64,000 nucleotides of DNA from Maritimibacter sp. 55A14 (GTDB lineage Bacteria > Pseudomonadota > Alphaproteobacteria > Rhodobacterales > Rhodobacteraceae): contig NZ_QEYE01000001.1 of the NCBI RefSeq assembly GCF_003122205.1, positions 248,001 through 312,000 of the forward strand. The letters are read 5' to 3'. The notes under the pieces are model-generated. The model was not told the DNA's origin and did no database searches. It saw only the letters and a program-made list of their open reading frames with translations. A program made the position numbers and the translations under genes. Within the stretch, counting starts at the first letter, position 1. Each line of letters starts with the position of its first letter. Below are positions 1-7,806 of this stretch, one piece after another.

Positions 1-876
1 ACGCTGACCATCCTCGACACCGCCGATCTGAGCATCGCGCGCATCTTCGAGATCGCCGGCCGCGACGGCGCGCGCTCGCGCGTCTCGGCGGTCTACCAGG
101 CCCCGGCGCGCGACAGTTTCATCCTGGCGCTCAAGGACGTGCCCGAGGTCTGGGAGATCGCCACTGACCCGGAGGCGCCGCCGGTTTACGAGGGTTTCGT
201 GCATAGCCGCGAGAAGGGCATGGTGGAGGCGCTGCCCTCCTCGCAGGGGCTCTTCGCACGCCGCCGCATCATGGTGAGCGAGCCGATCGACGATTTCTTC
301 TTCACGCCGGACTATTACAACCTGATCGGCGCCACGCGCGACGGCACGCGGGGGGTCGTCGTCAACCTGATCGTGGGCCGCGAGATCGCGGAACTGCCGC
401 TGCCGGGCATGCCGCATCTGGGATCGGGGATCGCGTTTTCGCATGGCGGCCGGCAGGTCATCGCCACCCCGCATCTGCGCGAGGCCAAGCTCTCGGTGAT
501 CGACCCGGCAAGCTGGAAGGTGGTTGCCACGGTCGCCACCGAAGGCCCCGGTTTCTTCTTGAGGAGCCACGAGAACAGCCCATATTTCTGGGCGGACGTG
601 TTTTTCGGGCCGAACCGCGATGCGATACATGTGATCGACAAGGAGACGCTGGAGATCGTGCAAACGCTGCGCCCCGTGCCGGGCAAGACGCTGGCGCATG
701 TGGAGTTCGACCGCGACGGGCGGCACGCGCTGGTCAGCCTTTGGGAAGACGACGGTGCGGTGATCGTATATGACGCGAGGACGCTGGAAGAGGTCAAGCG
801 CCTGCCGATGAAGAAGCCTTCTGGAAAGTACAATGTCTTCAACAAGATCACCTTCTCCGACGGCACCAGCCACTGA
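1..876 (+). CDS. Cytochrome d1-type heme protein, C-terminal part (NirN-like; NirF possible)
   Basis: The frame is open from the first base to the stop at 874-876, so about 291 C-terminal residues are visible and the start lies outside the window. Repeated blade-like segments (for example HGGRQVIATPHL and FDRDGRHALVSLW) fit the eight-bladed propeller of the cytochrome cd1/NirF/NirN family, and the ending GKYNVFNKITFSDGTSH is typical of it. These periplasmic proteins bind heme d1 or its precursor during assembly of nitrite reductase NirS. NirN is usually the last nir gene, and a chelatase-like gene rather than nirD follows here, so I prefer NirN over NirF. The absence of the N-terminus (cytochrome c domain or lipoprotein signal) prevents a firm choice. 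Confidence 0.75.
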   Translation, partial: TLTILDTADLSIARIFEIAGRDGARSRVSAVYQAPARDSFILALKDVPEVWEIATDPEAPPVYEGFVHSREKGMVEALPSSQGLFARRRIMVSEPIDDFFFTPDYYNLIGATRDGTRGVVVNLIVGREIAELPLPGMPHLGSGIAFSHGGRQVIATPHLREAKLSVIDPASWKVVATVATEGPGFFLRSHENSPYFWADVFFGPNRDAIHVIDKETLEIVQTLRPVPGKTLAHVEFDRDGRHALVSLWEDDGAVIVYDARTLEEVKRLPMKKPSGKYNVFNKITFSDGTSH

Positions 877-1591
877 GCGCGCGGCGCTGATCGTGGCGCA
901 TGGCCAGCCTTCGGACCCGGACGGCCCGCAGGCCCGCGCGGAGGCGTTTGCGGAGGCGGTCGCGCGGCATCTGCCCGACTGGCGCGTCGCCGGGGCCACG
1001 CTGGCCGCGCCGGGCGCGCTGGCGCGTGCGGTCGCGGCGCTGGGCAACGCGCGGCCGGTGGTCTATCCGCTCTTCATGTCCGACGGCTGGTTCGTGAAGA
1101 CCGAACTGCCGGGCCGTCTGGCCAAGGCGGGCGCGCCATCGGCCCGCATAACGGCAGCGCTGGGGCTCGATCCGGGCATGCCTGCGCTGCTGGCTCGGGC
1201 CGCGCAGGCGGGCGCGCAGGCGCATGGGCTGACGCCCGCGGAAACCGGGCTTCTGCTGGCCGCGCATGGCTCGCCCTCCAACCCCCGGCCCCGCGCCGTG
1301 GCCGACGAGGCGGCCCGCGCGATGGCGCCCCTGGCGGGGTTCCGCGAGATCGTCACCGGCTTCGTCGACGAGGCCCCCGGCATCGCCGAGGCCGCCCGCC
1401 ACCTGCCCGCGCCCGCGCTCTGCCTGCCCTTCTTCGCGCGCACCGGTGGGCATGTGCTGGACGATCTCCCCGCGGCGTTGGCCGAGGCCGGGTTCGACGG
1501 ACCGCTCCTGCCCCCGGTCGGCGAGGACGCGGCGGTGGCCGAAATGGCGGCACGCACGATCGCCGCCCTGCCCGTGGAGGATCCGGCATGA
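833..1591 (+). CDS. CbiX/SirB-like sirohydrochlorin chelatase family protein
   Basis: The 252-residue protein has two CbiX-like halves. The C-terminal half keeps the signature AAHGSPSN (His145) and a second His in FFARTGGHVLDDLP (His207), the two metal-handling histidines of the family. The N-terminal half has VAHGQPSD (His23), but Trp86 stands where the second His would be, so it looks degenerate. CbiX proteins insert Co or Fe into sirohydrochlorin. Heme d1 is made from siroheme, so a ferrochelatase role beside nir genes is a reasonable inference. The ATG at 833 lies 44 nt inside the preceding gene and has GGAAAG a few bases upstream. The gene overlaps the next one by ATGA. Confidence 0.8.
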   Translation: MSSTRSPSPTAPATERAALIVAHGQPSDPDGPQARAEAFAEAVARHLPDWRVAGATLAAPGALARAVAALGNARPVVYPLFMSDGWFVKTELPGRLAKAGAPSARITAALGLDPGMPALLARAAQAGAQAHGLTPAETGLLLAAHGSPSNPRPRAVADEAARAMAPLAGFREIVTGFVDEAPGIAEAARHLPAPALCLPFFARTGGHVLDDLPAALAEAGFDGPLLPPVGEDAAVAEMAARTIAALPVEDPA

Positions 1592-1824
1592 GCCCCGGCC
1601 ACGACGCCCGCTGGCCGGTCTGGCGGCTGGCGCTGTTGCTCGCGCCCTTCGCCTTCGGTGCGGTGGCGATCAATCTTTTCATGCTGGGGCTGATGGCGCA
1701 GGCGGTGGGCCTTTCCGCGCTCTCGCCCTATGCGGCGATGGCCTGGGCACTGCCGCTGACCCCGCCGGCAAGCTGGGCGGCGGGCCGGTGGCTGCGCCGG
1801 CTGATGGACGAGGCCGAGGGATAG
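1588..1824 (+). CDS. Small two-helix membrane protein, unknown function
   Basis: The protein has 78 residues. A hydrophobic segment runs from about residue 11 to 40, followed by a second one (about 45-65) that ends in a basic RWLRR tail, so two inner-membrane helices are likely. It overlaps the chelatase-like gene by ATGA and is therefore translationally coupled to it. I do not recognise a family. The position suggests a part in the nir/heme d1 group, but nothing in the sequence shows a function. Confidence 0.6.
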   Translation: MSPGHDARWPVWRLALLLAPFAFGAVAINLFMLGLMAQAVGLSALSPYAAMAWALPLTPPASWAAGRWLRRLMDEAEG

Positions 1825-1835
1825 GTCGGGGCAGT

Positions 1836-2750
1836 TCAGCCCCGTTCGATACGTAGTCCGGAAGCGTCCCAGCCGCCCGGCCACACCTCCGCACCAGCCC
1901 CGCGCAGTTGGCGGATCAGCCCCACCGGGATGTCACGGGCATGGAGCCGGAGCCCCAGCGGATCACCCGCGGGCGCGGCATCGAACGGGCCGATCTCGGC
2001 AAAGCGGCCGTCGAAGCCCAGCGCCGGTTCGCAAGGCAGGTAGACCGCCGCGCCCGAGACATTGGGCCGACCCTCGCCCAGCGGCGTAGTTCCGGTCACG
2101 CCCACCACCGCCACCGTCGCCATCAGTTCGACGGCGCGCGCGCGGGCGCAGGCGAAGACACGGGAATAGCCCGACATCTGGCGCGTCATGGATGGGCAGA
2201 GGATCAGGTCGAGCCCCGGCGCTTCCCGCGCCAGCCGGGCCGAAAGCGCAGGCAACTCGATGTCGAGGCAGGTCAGAATTGCGCAGGTGAGTCCATTCCA
2301 GCCGAAGACCGAGAGTCCGTCATGTGGGCGGATCGCCCAGCGGTCCGGCGCGCGTTCGTTGGGCGTCGGGCAGAGCTTGCGCTGCACGAGGGGCGACGCC
2401 CCGCCCGCGCGGTAGAGATGCGCGCCGTTCTGGTACCGGCCGGCCCCGTCGGCGACCGGCCAGGTGCCGGCCAGGATGTCGATGCCGTGCCGGTCGGCGA
2501 CACCCTGGATGCCGGGCCCCATCGCGGCGCCCGCCTGGGCCATCAGCGCCGCCTCGTCCCTCGCCGCGAAGCCCGGTTTCTGCCAGATCAGCCAGGCTTC
2601 GGAGACGTACTCCGGCGCCACCAGCAGCGCCGAGCCCTGCGCCGCCGCTTCCGCCGCGACCTTGTCGAGGCCATCGAGCCAGTCCTGCGGGCCGCCAAGC
2701 GGCCGGGCGAGATCGGCCGCCCAGAGCGTGAGCGAGAGCGTAACGGTCAT
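1836..2750 (-). CDS. Nitrilase-superfamily carbon-nitrogen hydrolase
   Basis: The 304-residue protein carries the Glu-Lys-Cys triad of the nitrilase superfamily: Glu47 in LLVAPEYVS, Lys125 in QRKLCPTPNE and Cys161 in ILTCLDIELP. These enzymes hydrolyse amides, carbamoyl compounds or, less often, nitriles in the cytoplasm. It is the last gene of a minus-strand run that begins with a LuxR regulator and a polyamine-type ABC importer, with 64 bp and a GC-rich hairpin separating it from the binding-protein gene. An amidase acting on an imported amine-containing compound, such as an N-carbamoyl or N-acyl polyamine, is an inference from context. The substrate cannot be read from the sequence. Confidence 0.8.
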   Translation of the reverse strand: MTVTLSLTLWAADLARPLGGPQDWLDGLDKVAAEAAAQGSALLVAPEYVSEAWLIWQKPGFAARDEAALMAQAGAAMGPGIQGVADRHGIDILAGTWPVADGAGRYQNGAHLYRAGGASPLVQRKLCPTPNERAPDRWAIRPHDGLSVFGWNGLTCAILTCLDIELPALSARLAREAPGLDLILCPSMTRQMSGYSRVFACARARAVELMATVAVVGVTGTTPLGEGRPNVSGAAVYLPCEPALGFDGRFAEIGPFDAAPAGDPLGLRLHARDIPVGLIRQLRGAGAEVWPGGWDASGLRIERG

Positions 2751-2776
2751 CCGTGCCTGTCCATGAGTGCAGAGAA

Positions 2777-2804
2777 GGCGCGCGCAGGGCCTCCCGCGCG
2801 CGCC
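2777..2804 (-). terminator. GC-rich hairpin between potD and the nitrilase gene
   Basis: The arms GGCGCGCGC (2777-2785) and GCGCGCGCC (2796-2804) are perfectly complementary around a 10-nt loop. There is no U-run after the stem on the minus strand, so it is either a weak terminator or an intercistronic mRNA-stabilising stem downstream of the binding-protein gene. Confidence 0.4.
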
Positions 2805-2814
2805 CGGTCCGGCC

Positions 2815-3852
2815 CTATTGCTTCAGCCGGGTCCAGATCTTGTTGTACATGTCCACCGTTTCCTGCGGACAGGGCCGCACGAAGTCGGGTGCCGGCGCGT
2901 CGGCGGGCATCACGATCTCGGGCGCGGTCAGCATCTCGGGGTCCATGAATTCCTCGCTACCCGCGATGCCGTTGGCGTAGCGCGCGAAATTGGAGATCAA
3001 CGCGGCATTCTCGGGCGCCATGATGAAGTTCACGAAGAGTTTGGCGTTCTCCATGTTGGGCGCATCCGCCAGCACGGCGACGTTGTCCATCCAGCCGGTG
3101 AAGCCTTCCTTGGGATAGGCGTATTGCAGCGTCGGGCGCTGTGCCCGCGCGCGCATCGCCGCACCGTTCCAGTTCTGCGAGATGTCCACGTCGCCGGAGG
3201 TCAGCTTCTCGATGGTGGAATAGTCCATCGTGCGCCAGTGCTGCTTGGCGTTGAGCAGCAGCTCCGTCACCTCCTTGAGTTCCTCGACATTGCCGTTGCA
3301 CCGCTCGTAGCCCAGATAGCGCAGGCCCGCGTTGATGACATCGTTCATGTCGTTGAGCATGTTGATGCGGCCCTGAAGCTCCTCCGGCGGTTCGAAGAGA
3401 AGCGCCAGCGTGTGGATGTCGTCGCCCTTGAAGACCTCGGTATCGACGGTGAAGGACGTCGTGCCCCATTGCCACGGCACCGAGTAGTTGCGGCCCGGAT
3501 CCCACCACACATCGACCCATTTCGGGTCCATATGCTCGAAATTCTCCATCTCGTTGGGCTTGATCTCGGCCAGCAGGCCCTGCTCGATCATGATCTTGAT
3601 CATGTAGTCGCCCGGCACGACGATATCGTAGCCGGTGCCGCCCTCCTTGACCTTGGCCAGCATCGTCTCGTTGCTGTCATAGCCGTCGAGCGTCACGTCG
3701 ACATCGTATGCCTTCTCGAATTTCTCGATCAGTTCGGGGTTGGTGTAGTTGCCCCAGTTGTAGATGTTGAGTTCGCCTTCGGCCCAGGCCGGCGCGGCCC
3801 CCGCAAGGCCGAGCGCGCCGGCCGCGAAGAGCGTTACAATGCGTCTTGTCAT
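2815..3852 (-). CDS. potD: Polyamine-type ABC transporter, periplasmic substrate-binding protein
   Basis: The 345-residue precursor has a clear Sec signal peptide (basic MTRR, hydrophobic core, cleavage after AWA near residue 24). The mature start GELNIYNWGNYTNPELIEKF is typical of the PotD/PotF spermidine/putrescine-binding family, as are the later WNGAAMRA and MAPENAALISNFARYAN segments. It would deliver substrate to the PotB/PotC permease. It is transcribed last of the four transporter genes, 57 bp after potC. Alphaproteobacterial members of this family bind a range of cationic compounds, so polyamine is the family default, not a demonstrated ligand. Confidence 0.88.
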   Translation of the reverse strand: MTRRIVTLFAAGALGLAGAAPAWAEGELNIYNWGNYTNPELIEKFEKAYDVDVTLDGYDSNETMLAKVKEGGTGYDIVVPGDYMIKIMIEQGLLAEIKPNEMENFEHMDPKWVDVWWDPGRNYSVPWQWGTTSFTVDTEVFKGDDIHTLALLFEPPEELQGRINMLNDMNDVINAGLRYLGYERCNGNVEELKEVTELLLNAKQHWRTMDYSTIEKLTSGDVDISQNWNGAAMRARAQRPTLQYAYPKEGFTGWMDNVAVLADAPNMENAKLFVNFIMAPENAALISNFARYANGIAGSEEFMDPEMLTAPEIVMPADAPAPDFVRPCPQETVDMYNKIWTRLKQ

Positions 3853-3909
3853 CTGTCTTTCTCCTCTGTTGGTCGTTCTTGTGATACGGGCGCAAGCAGA
3901 CCCGCCCGG

Positions 3910-4761
3910 TCAGGTCTTCCGCTGTTTCCCGATCAGGAAGAACAGCGTCACGAAAATCAGCGACAGGCCAAGTAGCAGCGTCGAGACGGCGTTGATCTCC
4001 GGCGTGATGCCGCGCCTGATCTGGCCCAGTATGTAGATCGGCAGCGTCGTCTCGCCCGGTCCCGCCACCAGCAGGGTGATGATGACATCATCGAGCGAAA
4101 CCACAAAGGCTAGCATCACGCCCGCGAAGATGCCCGGCATCAGAAGCGGCAGCGTGACCCTGCGGAAAACCTGGAACGGCGGCGCATAGAGGTCGGCCGC
4201 CGCCTGTTCCAGCGTCAGGTTCATGTCCTCCAGCCGCGCACGAATCGGCATATAGGCGAAGGGGATGCAGAAGACCGTGTGGGCCAGCATCAGATAGCCG
4301 ATCCCGGTGATGCCGGTGGCCTTCTTGATGATCGTGAAGAGTGCCAGCGTGGCCACGGCCGTGACGATCTCGGGCACCATCAGCGGCTGGTTGACGATGG
4401 CGTAGGCCAGCGTCTGGCCGCGATAGGGCCGCGTGCGCGTGGTCGCCAGCGCGGCCATCGTGGCGAAAATCGTGGAGAAGAGCGTCGCCACCGTCGCGAC
4501 CTGGAAGGAGATTACCGTGGCGTTGCGGATGCCTTCGTTGCCGAACGCCTCGACATACCAGCGGAAGCTGAACTCGGTCCAGCGCACCACAGATCGGTTG
4601 TCGTTGAAGGAAAACGCGATCAGCACCGCAATGGGCGCGTAGAGGAAGACGATGCAGACCCAGGCCATCGGCGTGAAACCCGGCTGGTGGCGCAGGTCCG
4701 TCCGGAGCCGGGCACGCCGGCCGGCGGGGGCTGCGGCGGCGGGGGCTGCGGCGTCAGCCAT
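3910..4761 (-). CDS. potC: Polyamine-type ABC transporter permease (PotC-like)
   Basis: The protein has 283 residues. An Ala-rich N-terminal tail of about 35 residues precedes six predicted transmembrane helices with the PotC-like ASLATTRTRPYRG-type loop and the EAA-like motif EQAAADLYAPPFQVFRRVTLPLL, which contacts the ATPase. I start it at the ATG at 4761, which overlaps the end of potB by 8 nt. A longer reading from 4794 would run deep into potB. It forms the membrane channel together with the PotB-like gene upstream. Confidence 0.87.
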   Translation of the reverse strand: MADAAAPAAAAPAGRRARLRTDLRHQPGFTPMAWVCIVFLYAPIAVLIAFSFNDNRSVVRWTEFSFRWYVEAFGNEGIRNATVISFQVATVATLFSTIFATMAALATTRTRPYRGQTLAYAIVNQPLMVPEIVTAVATLALFTIIKKATGITGIGYLMLAHTVFCIPFAYMPIRARLEDMNLTLEQAAADLYAPPFQVFRRVTLPLLMPGIFAGVMLAFVVSLDDVIITLLVAGPGETTLPIYILGQIRRGITPEINAVSTLLLGLSLIFVTLFFLIGKQRKT

Positions 4762-5686
4762 GATTGCCCCCCTCGCGCGAGGCGTTGCGCACATAGATCA
4801 GCAGCGCCACCATCACCACCGCCATCAGGATCAGCGCGGCGGCCGAGCCGAAAGGCCAGTTGCGCGACGATCCGAACTGGAGCGCGATCAGGTTGCCGAT
4901 CATCAGCTCCTTGCCGCCGCCCAGCAGCGTCGGCGTGATATAGGCCCCGAGGCCAGGGATGAAGACAAGGATCGAGCCCGCAACGATGCCGGGCTTCGCC
5001 GCCGGCACGATGATCCGCCGGAGCACCTGGAAGCGCGTGGCGTAAAGGTCGTAGGCCGCCTCCACCAGCCGGAAATCGAGCTTCTCCAGAGAGGCGTAGA
5101 GCGGCAGCACCATGAAGGGCAGATAGCTGTAGATCAGCCCGATGAAGACCGCCGTGTCGGTGTAGAGGATGCTGATCGGCCTGTCGATCAGACCGGCATT
5201 GATCAAGCCAAGGTTGATGATTCCCTCGTCGCGGATGATCAGCAATACCGCATAGGTCCGGATCAACAGGTTGGTCCAGAACGGCAAGGTGATGAGGAAG
5301 AGCCAGACATTGCGCTGCTCAGGCGGCTTGGAGGCGATGAAATAGGCGGTCGGAAAGCCGATGATGAGCGCGCCCACCGTCGCCACGAAGGCCAGCCCGA
5401 TGGAACGGCCGTAAATCTGAAGATAGGTGGAGGAGAATTCCAGCGTGCCGTCGAAAATGTCGCGCTCGAAGAGGAACTGCACATAGGCATCGGTCGAGAA
5501 CTCCCATGTCACCCCGCCATAGGTGCCCGGCGACAGGAAGGAATAGATCAGTGTGATCGTCAGCGGAAAGAGCCCGAAAATCCCGATCGTCAGCAGTGCG
5601 GGCGCCAGCAGCAGCCAGCGCGCACGGCGTTCGCGGACCTCCGCGGCGCGTCTTGCATCGACGAGTGTGCTCTGCGCCTCCGCCAT
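4754..5686 (-). CDS. potB: Polyamine-type ABC transporter permease (PotB-like)
   Basis: The 310-residue inner-membrane protein has a cytoplasmic N-terminus containing ARWLLLAPALLTIGIFGLFPL, typical of PotB/PotH. The coupling-loop motif EAAYDLYATRFQVLRRIIVPAAKPG lies near residues 215-240. The start codon overlaps the potA stop (TGATG), so the two are translationally coupled. It pairs with the PotC-like permease. Confidence 0.88.
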   Translation of the reverse strand: MAEAQSTLVDARRAAEVRERRARWLLLAPALLTIGIFGLFPLTITLIYSFLSPGTYGGVTWEFSTDAYVQFLFERDIFDGTLEFSSTYLQIYGRSIGLAFVATVGALIIGFPTAYFIASKPPEQRNVWLFLITLPFWTNLLIRTYAVLLIIRDEGIINLGLINAGLIDRPISILYTDTAVFIGLIYSYLPFMVLPLYASLEKLDFRLVEAAYDLYATRFQVLRRIIVPAAKPGIVAGSILVFIPGLGAYITPTLLGGGKELMIGNLIALQFGSSRNWPFGSAAALILMAVVMVALLIYVRNASREGGNHG

Positions 5687-6795
5687 CAGTCCACCAGAAC
5701 CTGAAGATGCTCGTCGGGCAGAATGACCCCTGCCCGGTCGCCCGCGCCGCCCGGCGCATGCGGCGCACGCGCCACGATCGGCGGGCCGTCATCGAGGCGG
5801 ATATGCACATTGTGCGCGGAGCCGAAATAGACCACCCTCTCGATCTCGCCCGTAGCGGTGCGCGCCCCGTCCTCGGGCCCCGTCAGGAGCACGTTTTCGG
5901 GGCGGATCGCGACGCTCACGGCGCCCGGCCGCATCTCCGCCTCGGGCAGCGCGGCCGAGGCCGTGGCGCCGCCGGGAAGCCGGACCACGCCGCGCCCTTC
6001 GTCAATCTTGTCAAGATCGACGTCCAGAATATTGATATCACCTATGAAATCGGCCACGAATCGGCGCGCGGGATGGTTGTAGATATCCTTGGGCGTGCCG
6101 ACCTGGAGGATCTCGCCCGTGGCCATGACCGCGATCCGGTCGGACATGGTCAGCGCCTCCTCCTGGTCATGGGTGACGAAGACGAAGGTGATGCCGGTCT
6201 CGTTCTGGAGCCGCTTGAGTTCGATCTGCATCTCCTTTCGCAGCTTCAGGTCGAGCGCCGAGAGCGGCTCGTCGAGCAGCAGCACCTTCGGATGGGGGGC
6301 CAGTGCGCGGGCCAGCGCCACGCGCTGCTGCTGCCCGCCGGAGAGCTGGTCGGTGCGCCGGTCGGCCAGCCGTTCCATCTTCACCAGGTCCAGCATCCGC
6401 GCAACGGTGCCACCGATTTCCGCCGTCGGTTTGCCCTGCATTTCCAGCCCGAAGGCGATATTCTGCGCCACTGTCATATGCGGGAAAAGCGCGTAATTCT
6501 GGAACACCGTGTTCACCGGGCGCCGGTAGGGCGGCAGATGGCCGATCTCGGCCCCGTCGAGCAGGATGCGGCCCGCGCTCGGCAACTCGAACCCCGCGAT
6601 CAGGCGCAGGAGCGTGGTCTTGCCGCAGCCCGACGGGCCCAGCAGCGTGAAGAACTCGTTTTCGCGGATCGTCACCGACACGTCATCAAGCGCCGTGACG
6701 CCGTCGGCGCCGCGCCCGAATGTCTTGGTCACGCGTTCGGCCTGGACCATCGCGCGGTCCGCGCCGGGCGTGTCGGTCCTCTGCTGCATCCGCAC
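5686..6795 (-). CDS. potA: Polyamine-type ABC transporter ATP-binding protein
   Basis: The 369-residue ATPase has Walker A GPSGCGKTT, signature LSGGQQQR, Walker B VLLLDEPLSALD and the switch His in THDQEEAL. These are followed by a C-terminal TOBE domain (about 285-365), which is expected for PotA. The N-terminus could also start at Met3. It is the first transporter gene after the LuxR regulator, with a 76-bp gap that contains the palindrome CCCCGCGGGG and an element shared with the luxR/amidohydrolase intergenic region. Confidence 0.9.
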   Translation of the reverse strand: MRMQQRTDTPGADRAMVQAERVTKTFGRGADGVTALDDVSVTIRENEFFTLLGPSGCGKTTLLRLIAGFELPSAGRILLDGAEIGHLPPYRRPVNTVFQNYALFPHMTVAQNIAFGLEMQGKPTAEIGGTVARMLDLVKMERLADRRTDQLSGGQQQRVALARALAPHPKVLLLDEPLSALDLKLRKEMQIELKRLQNETGITFVFVTHDQEEALTMSDRIAVMATGEILQVGTPKDIYNHPARRFVADFIGDINILDVDLDKIDEGRGVVRLPGGATASAALPEAEMRPGAVSVAIRPENVLLTGPEDGARTATGEIERVVYFGSAHNVHIRLDDGPPIVARAPHAPGGAGDRAGVILPDEHLQVLVD

Positions 6796-6841
6796 TCCCC
6801 CTCTCCGGTGGACATGGAAAGCCTAGGGTGGGGCCGGTCGT

Positions 6842-6862
6842 GGCGTAAATACCCCCGCGGGG
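6842..6862 (-). promoter_or_regulatory. Candidate operator upstream of potA
   Basis: The plus strand reads GGCGTAAATACCCCC (6842-6856), overlapping the perfect palindrome CCCCGCGGGG (6853-6862). GCGTAAATAyCCC matches 12 of 13 bases at 7712-7727 (complement strand), between luxR and the amidohydrolase gene, in the same orientation relative to potA and the amidohydrolase gene. It could be the binding site of the adjacent LuxR protein, or a member of the GCGGGGATATTT intergenic repeat also seen near 9499. Confidence 0.4.
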
Positions 6863-6871
6863 ATAGGCCCC

Positions 6872-7687
6872 TCAGGCCGCAGATTGACGCGAAAGCGCGC
6901 CCAGAAAAAGGGCGAAGAGTTCGGATTGCGAGGAAATGCCGAGCTTGCGGTAGATATTCTTGCGGTGGATCTTCACCGTGCCGGGGCTGATCCCGGCCAT
7001 CCGCGCCACCGACTTCGAGGAATGCCCCTTGAGCACCAGGATCGCGATCTCGCGTTCGCGGTCGGTCAGGAGCCCCGCGCCAAACTCCGAGAGCGCGCCG
7101 TCGATGCCGGTGCCCGCGCCGGCGCCCCGCCGGGACTGCTGCGCGGCCGGGGTGAAGTGGCGGCGGTTGAGCGCGGCGAAGACCGATAGTGCGGCGCGCA
7201 GTGCCCGCAGGTCGGCGGCGGTGAAACGCGGCTGATCGGCCAGCCGCCCGATAGAATAAAAGAGATGCCGCCGTTCCGGCAGGTCGATGAGGAAAGCGGC
7301 CTCGTCCTGAAGCCGGATCGAATGGTAGTATTCCCGGCAATAGGTGGATTGCGCAAAGCGGTCCGGCGCAACCTCGCTGAGATGCAGGAAGGCGGGCGCA
7401 CGCCCGGCCCGGAAGGCGACATAGAACGGGTCCAACAGATAGGCGCCTTCCAGGTAACGCCCGATCACCGCATCGCGGCGGTCCTCGCGCACGTTGTCGT
7501 AGACGCGCATGGGCGGGCGGCCGTCCTCGAGCATCAGCAGAAGGCAGCCCCGGAACGGCGCCACCGCGCGCAGGTAGTCCACCGCGCGGGGCACGAAGCC
7601 CGGCGCGCCGATCGCCGCGATGGCTTCGGCCAGCGCCTCGGGCGGGGTCAGGCCCGGTCCCGTATCGTCGGTGTAAAAGGCTGCCAC
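6872..7687 (-). CDS. LuxR-family transcriptional regulator
   Basis: The protein has 271 residues. The C-terminal GerE/LuxR helix-turn-helix spans about residues 206-262: LTDREREIAILVLKGHSSKS, then the recognition helix SPGTVKIHRKNIYRKLGI. The N-terminal 200 residues do not look like an acyl-homoserine-lactone domain or a receiver domain and probably sense another ligand. It sits between the polyamine-type transporter on the same strand and a divergent amidohydrolase gene, so it probably controls one or both. A shared 13-bp element lies in both promoter regions. Confidence 0.82.
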   Translation of the reverse strand: MAAFYTDDTGPGLTPPEALAEAIAAIGAPGFVPRAVDYLRAVAPFRGCLLLMLEDGRPPMRVYDNVREDRRDAVIGRYLEGAYLLDPFYVAFRAGRAPAFLHLSEVAPDRFAQSTYCREYYHSIRLQDEAAFLIDLPERRHLFYSIGRLADQPRFTAADLRALRAALSVFAALNRRHFTPAAQQSRRGAGAGTGIDGALSEFGAGLLTDREREIAILVLKGHSSKSVARMAGISPGTVKIHRKNIYRKLGISSQSELFALFLGALSRQSAA

Positions 7688-7711
7688 GTTCGCCGTCCTG
7701 CCTTCCCAAAA

Positions 7712-7727
7712 GGGATATTTACGCGCC
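7712..7727 (+). promoter_or_regulatory. Candidate operator in the luxR/amidohydrolase divergent region
   Basis: GGGATATTTACGCGCC matches the element at 6842-6856 on the complementary strand at 12 of 13 core positions. It lies in the 119-bp gap between the divergent LuxR and amidohydrolase genes, so one protein bound here could affect both. Confidence 0.4.
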
Positions 7728-7806
7728 TCGGATGACAGCGCATCCTAGGCGTGTCGCCGGGCTTTGGGAAGCACCCGCCGCCCAGCCTGGCCGGAGGTGA
7801 AAGCGG

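Noticed and set aside
5596-6990. Plus-strand open frame opposite potA
   Set aside because: It is antisense to an ABC ATPase with complete motifs and has low-complexity composition.
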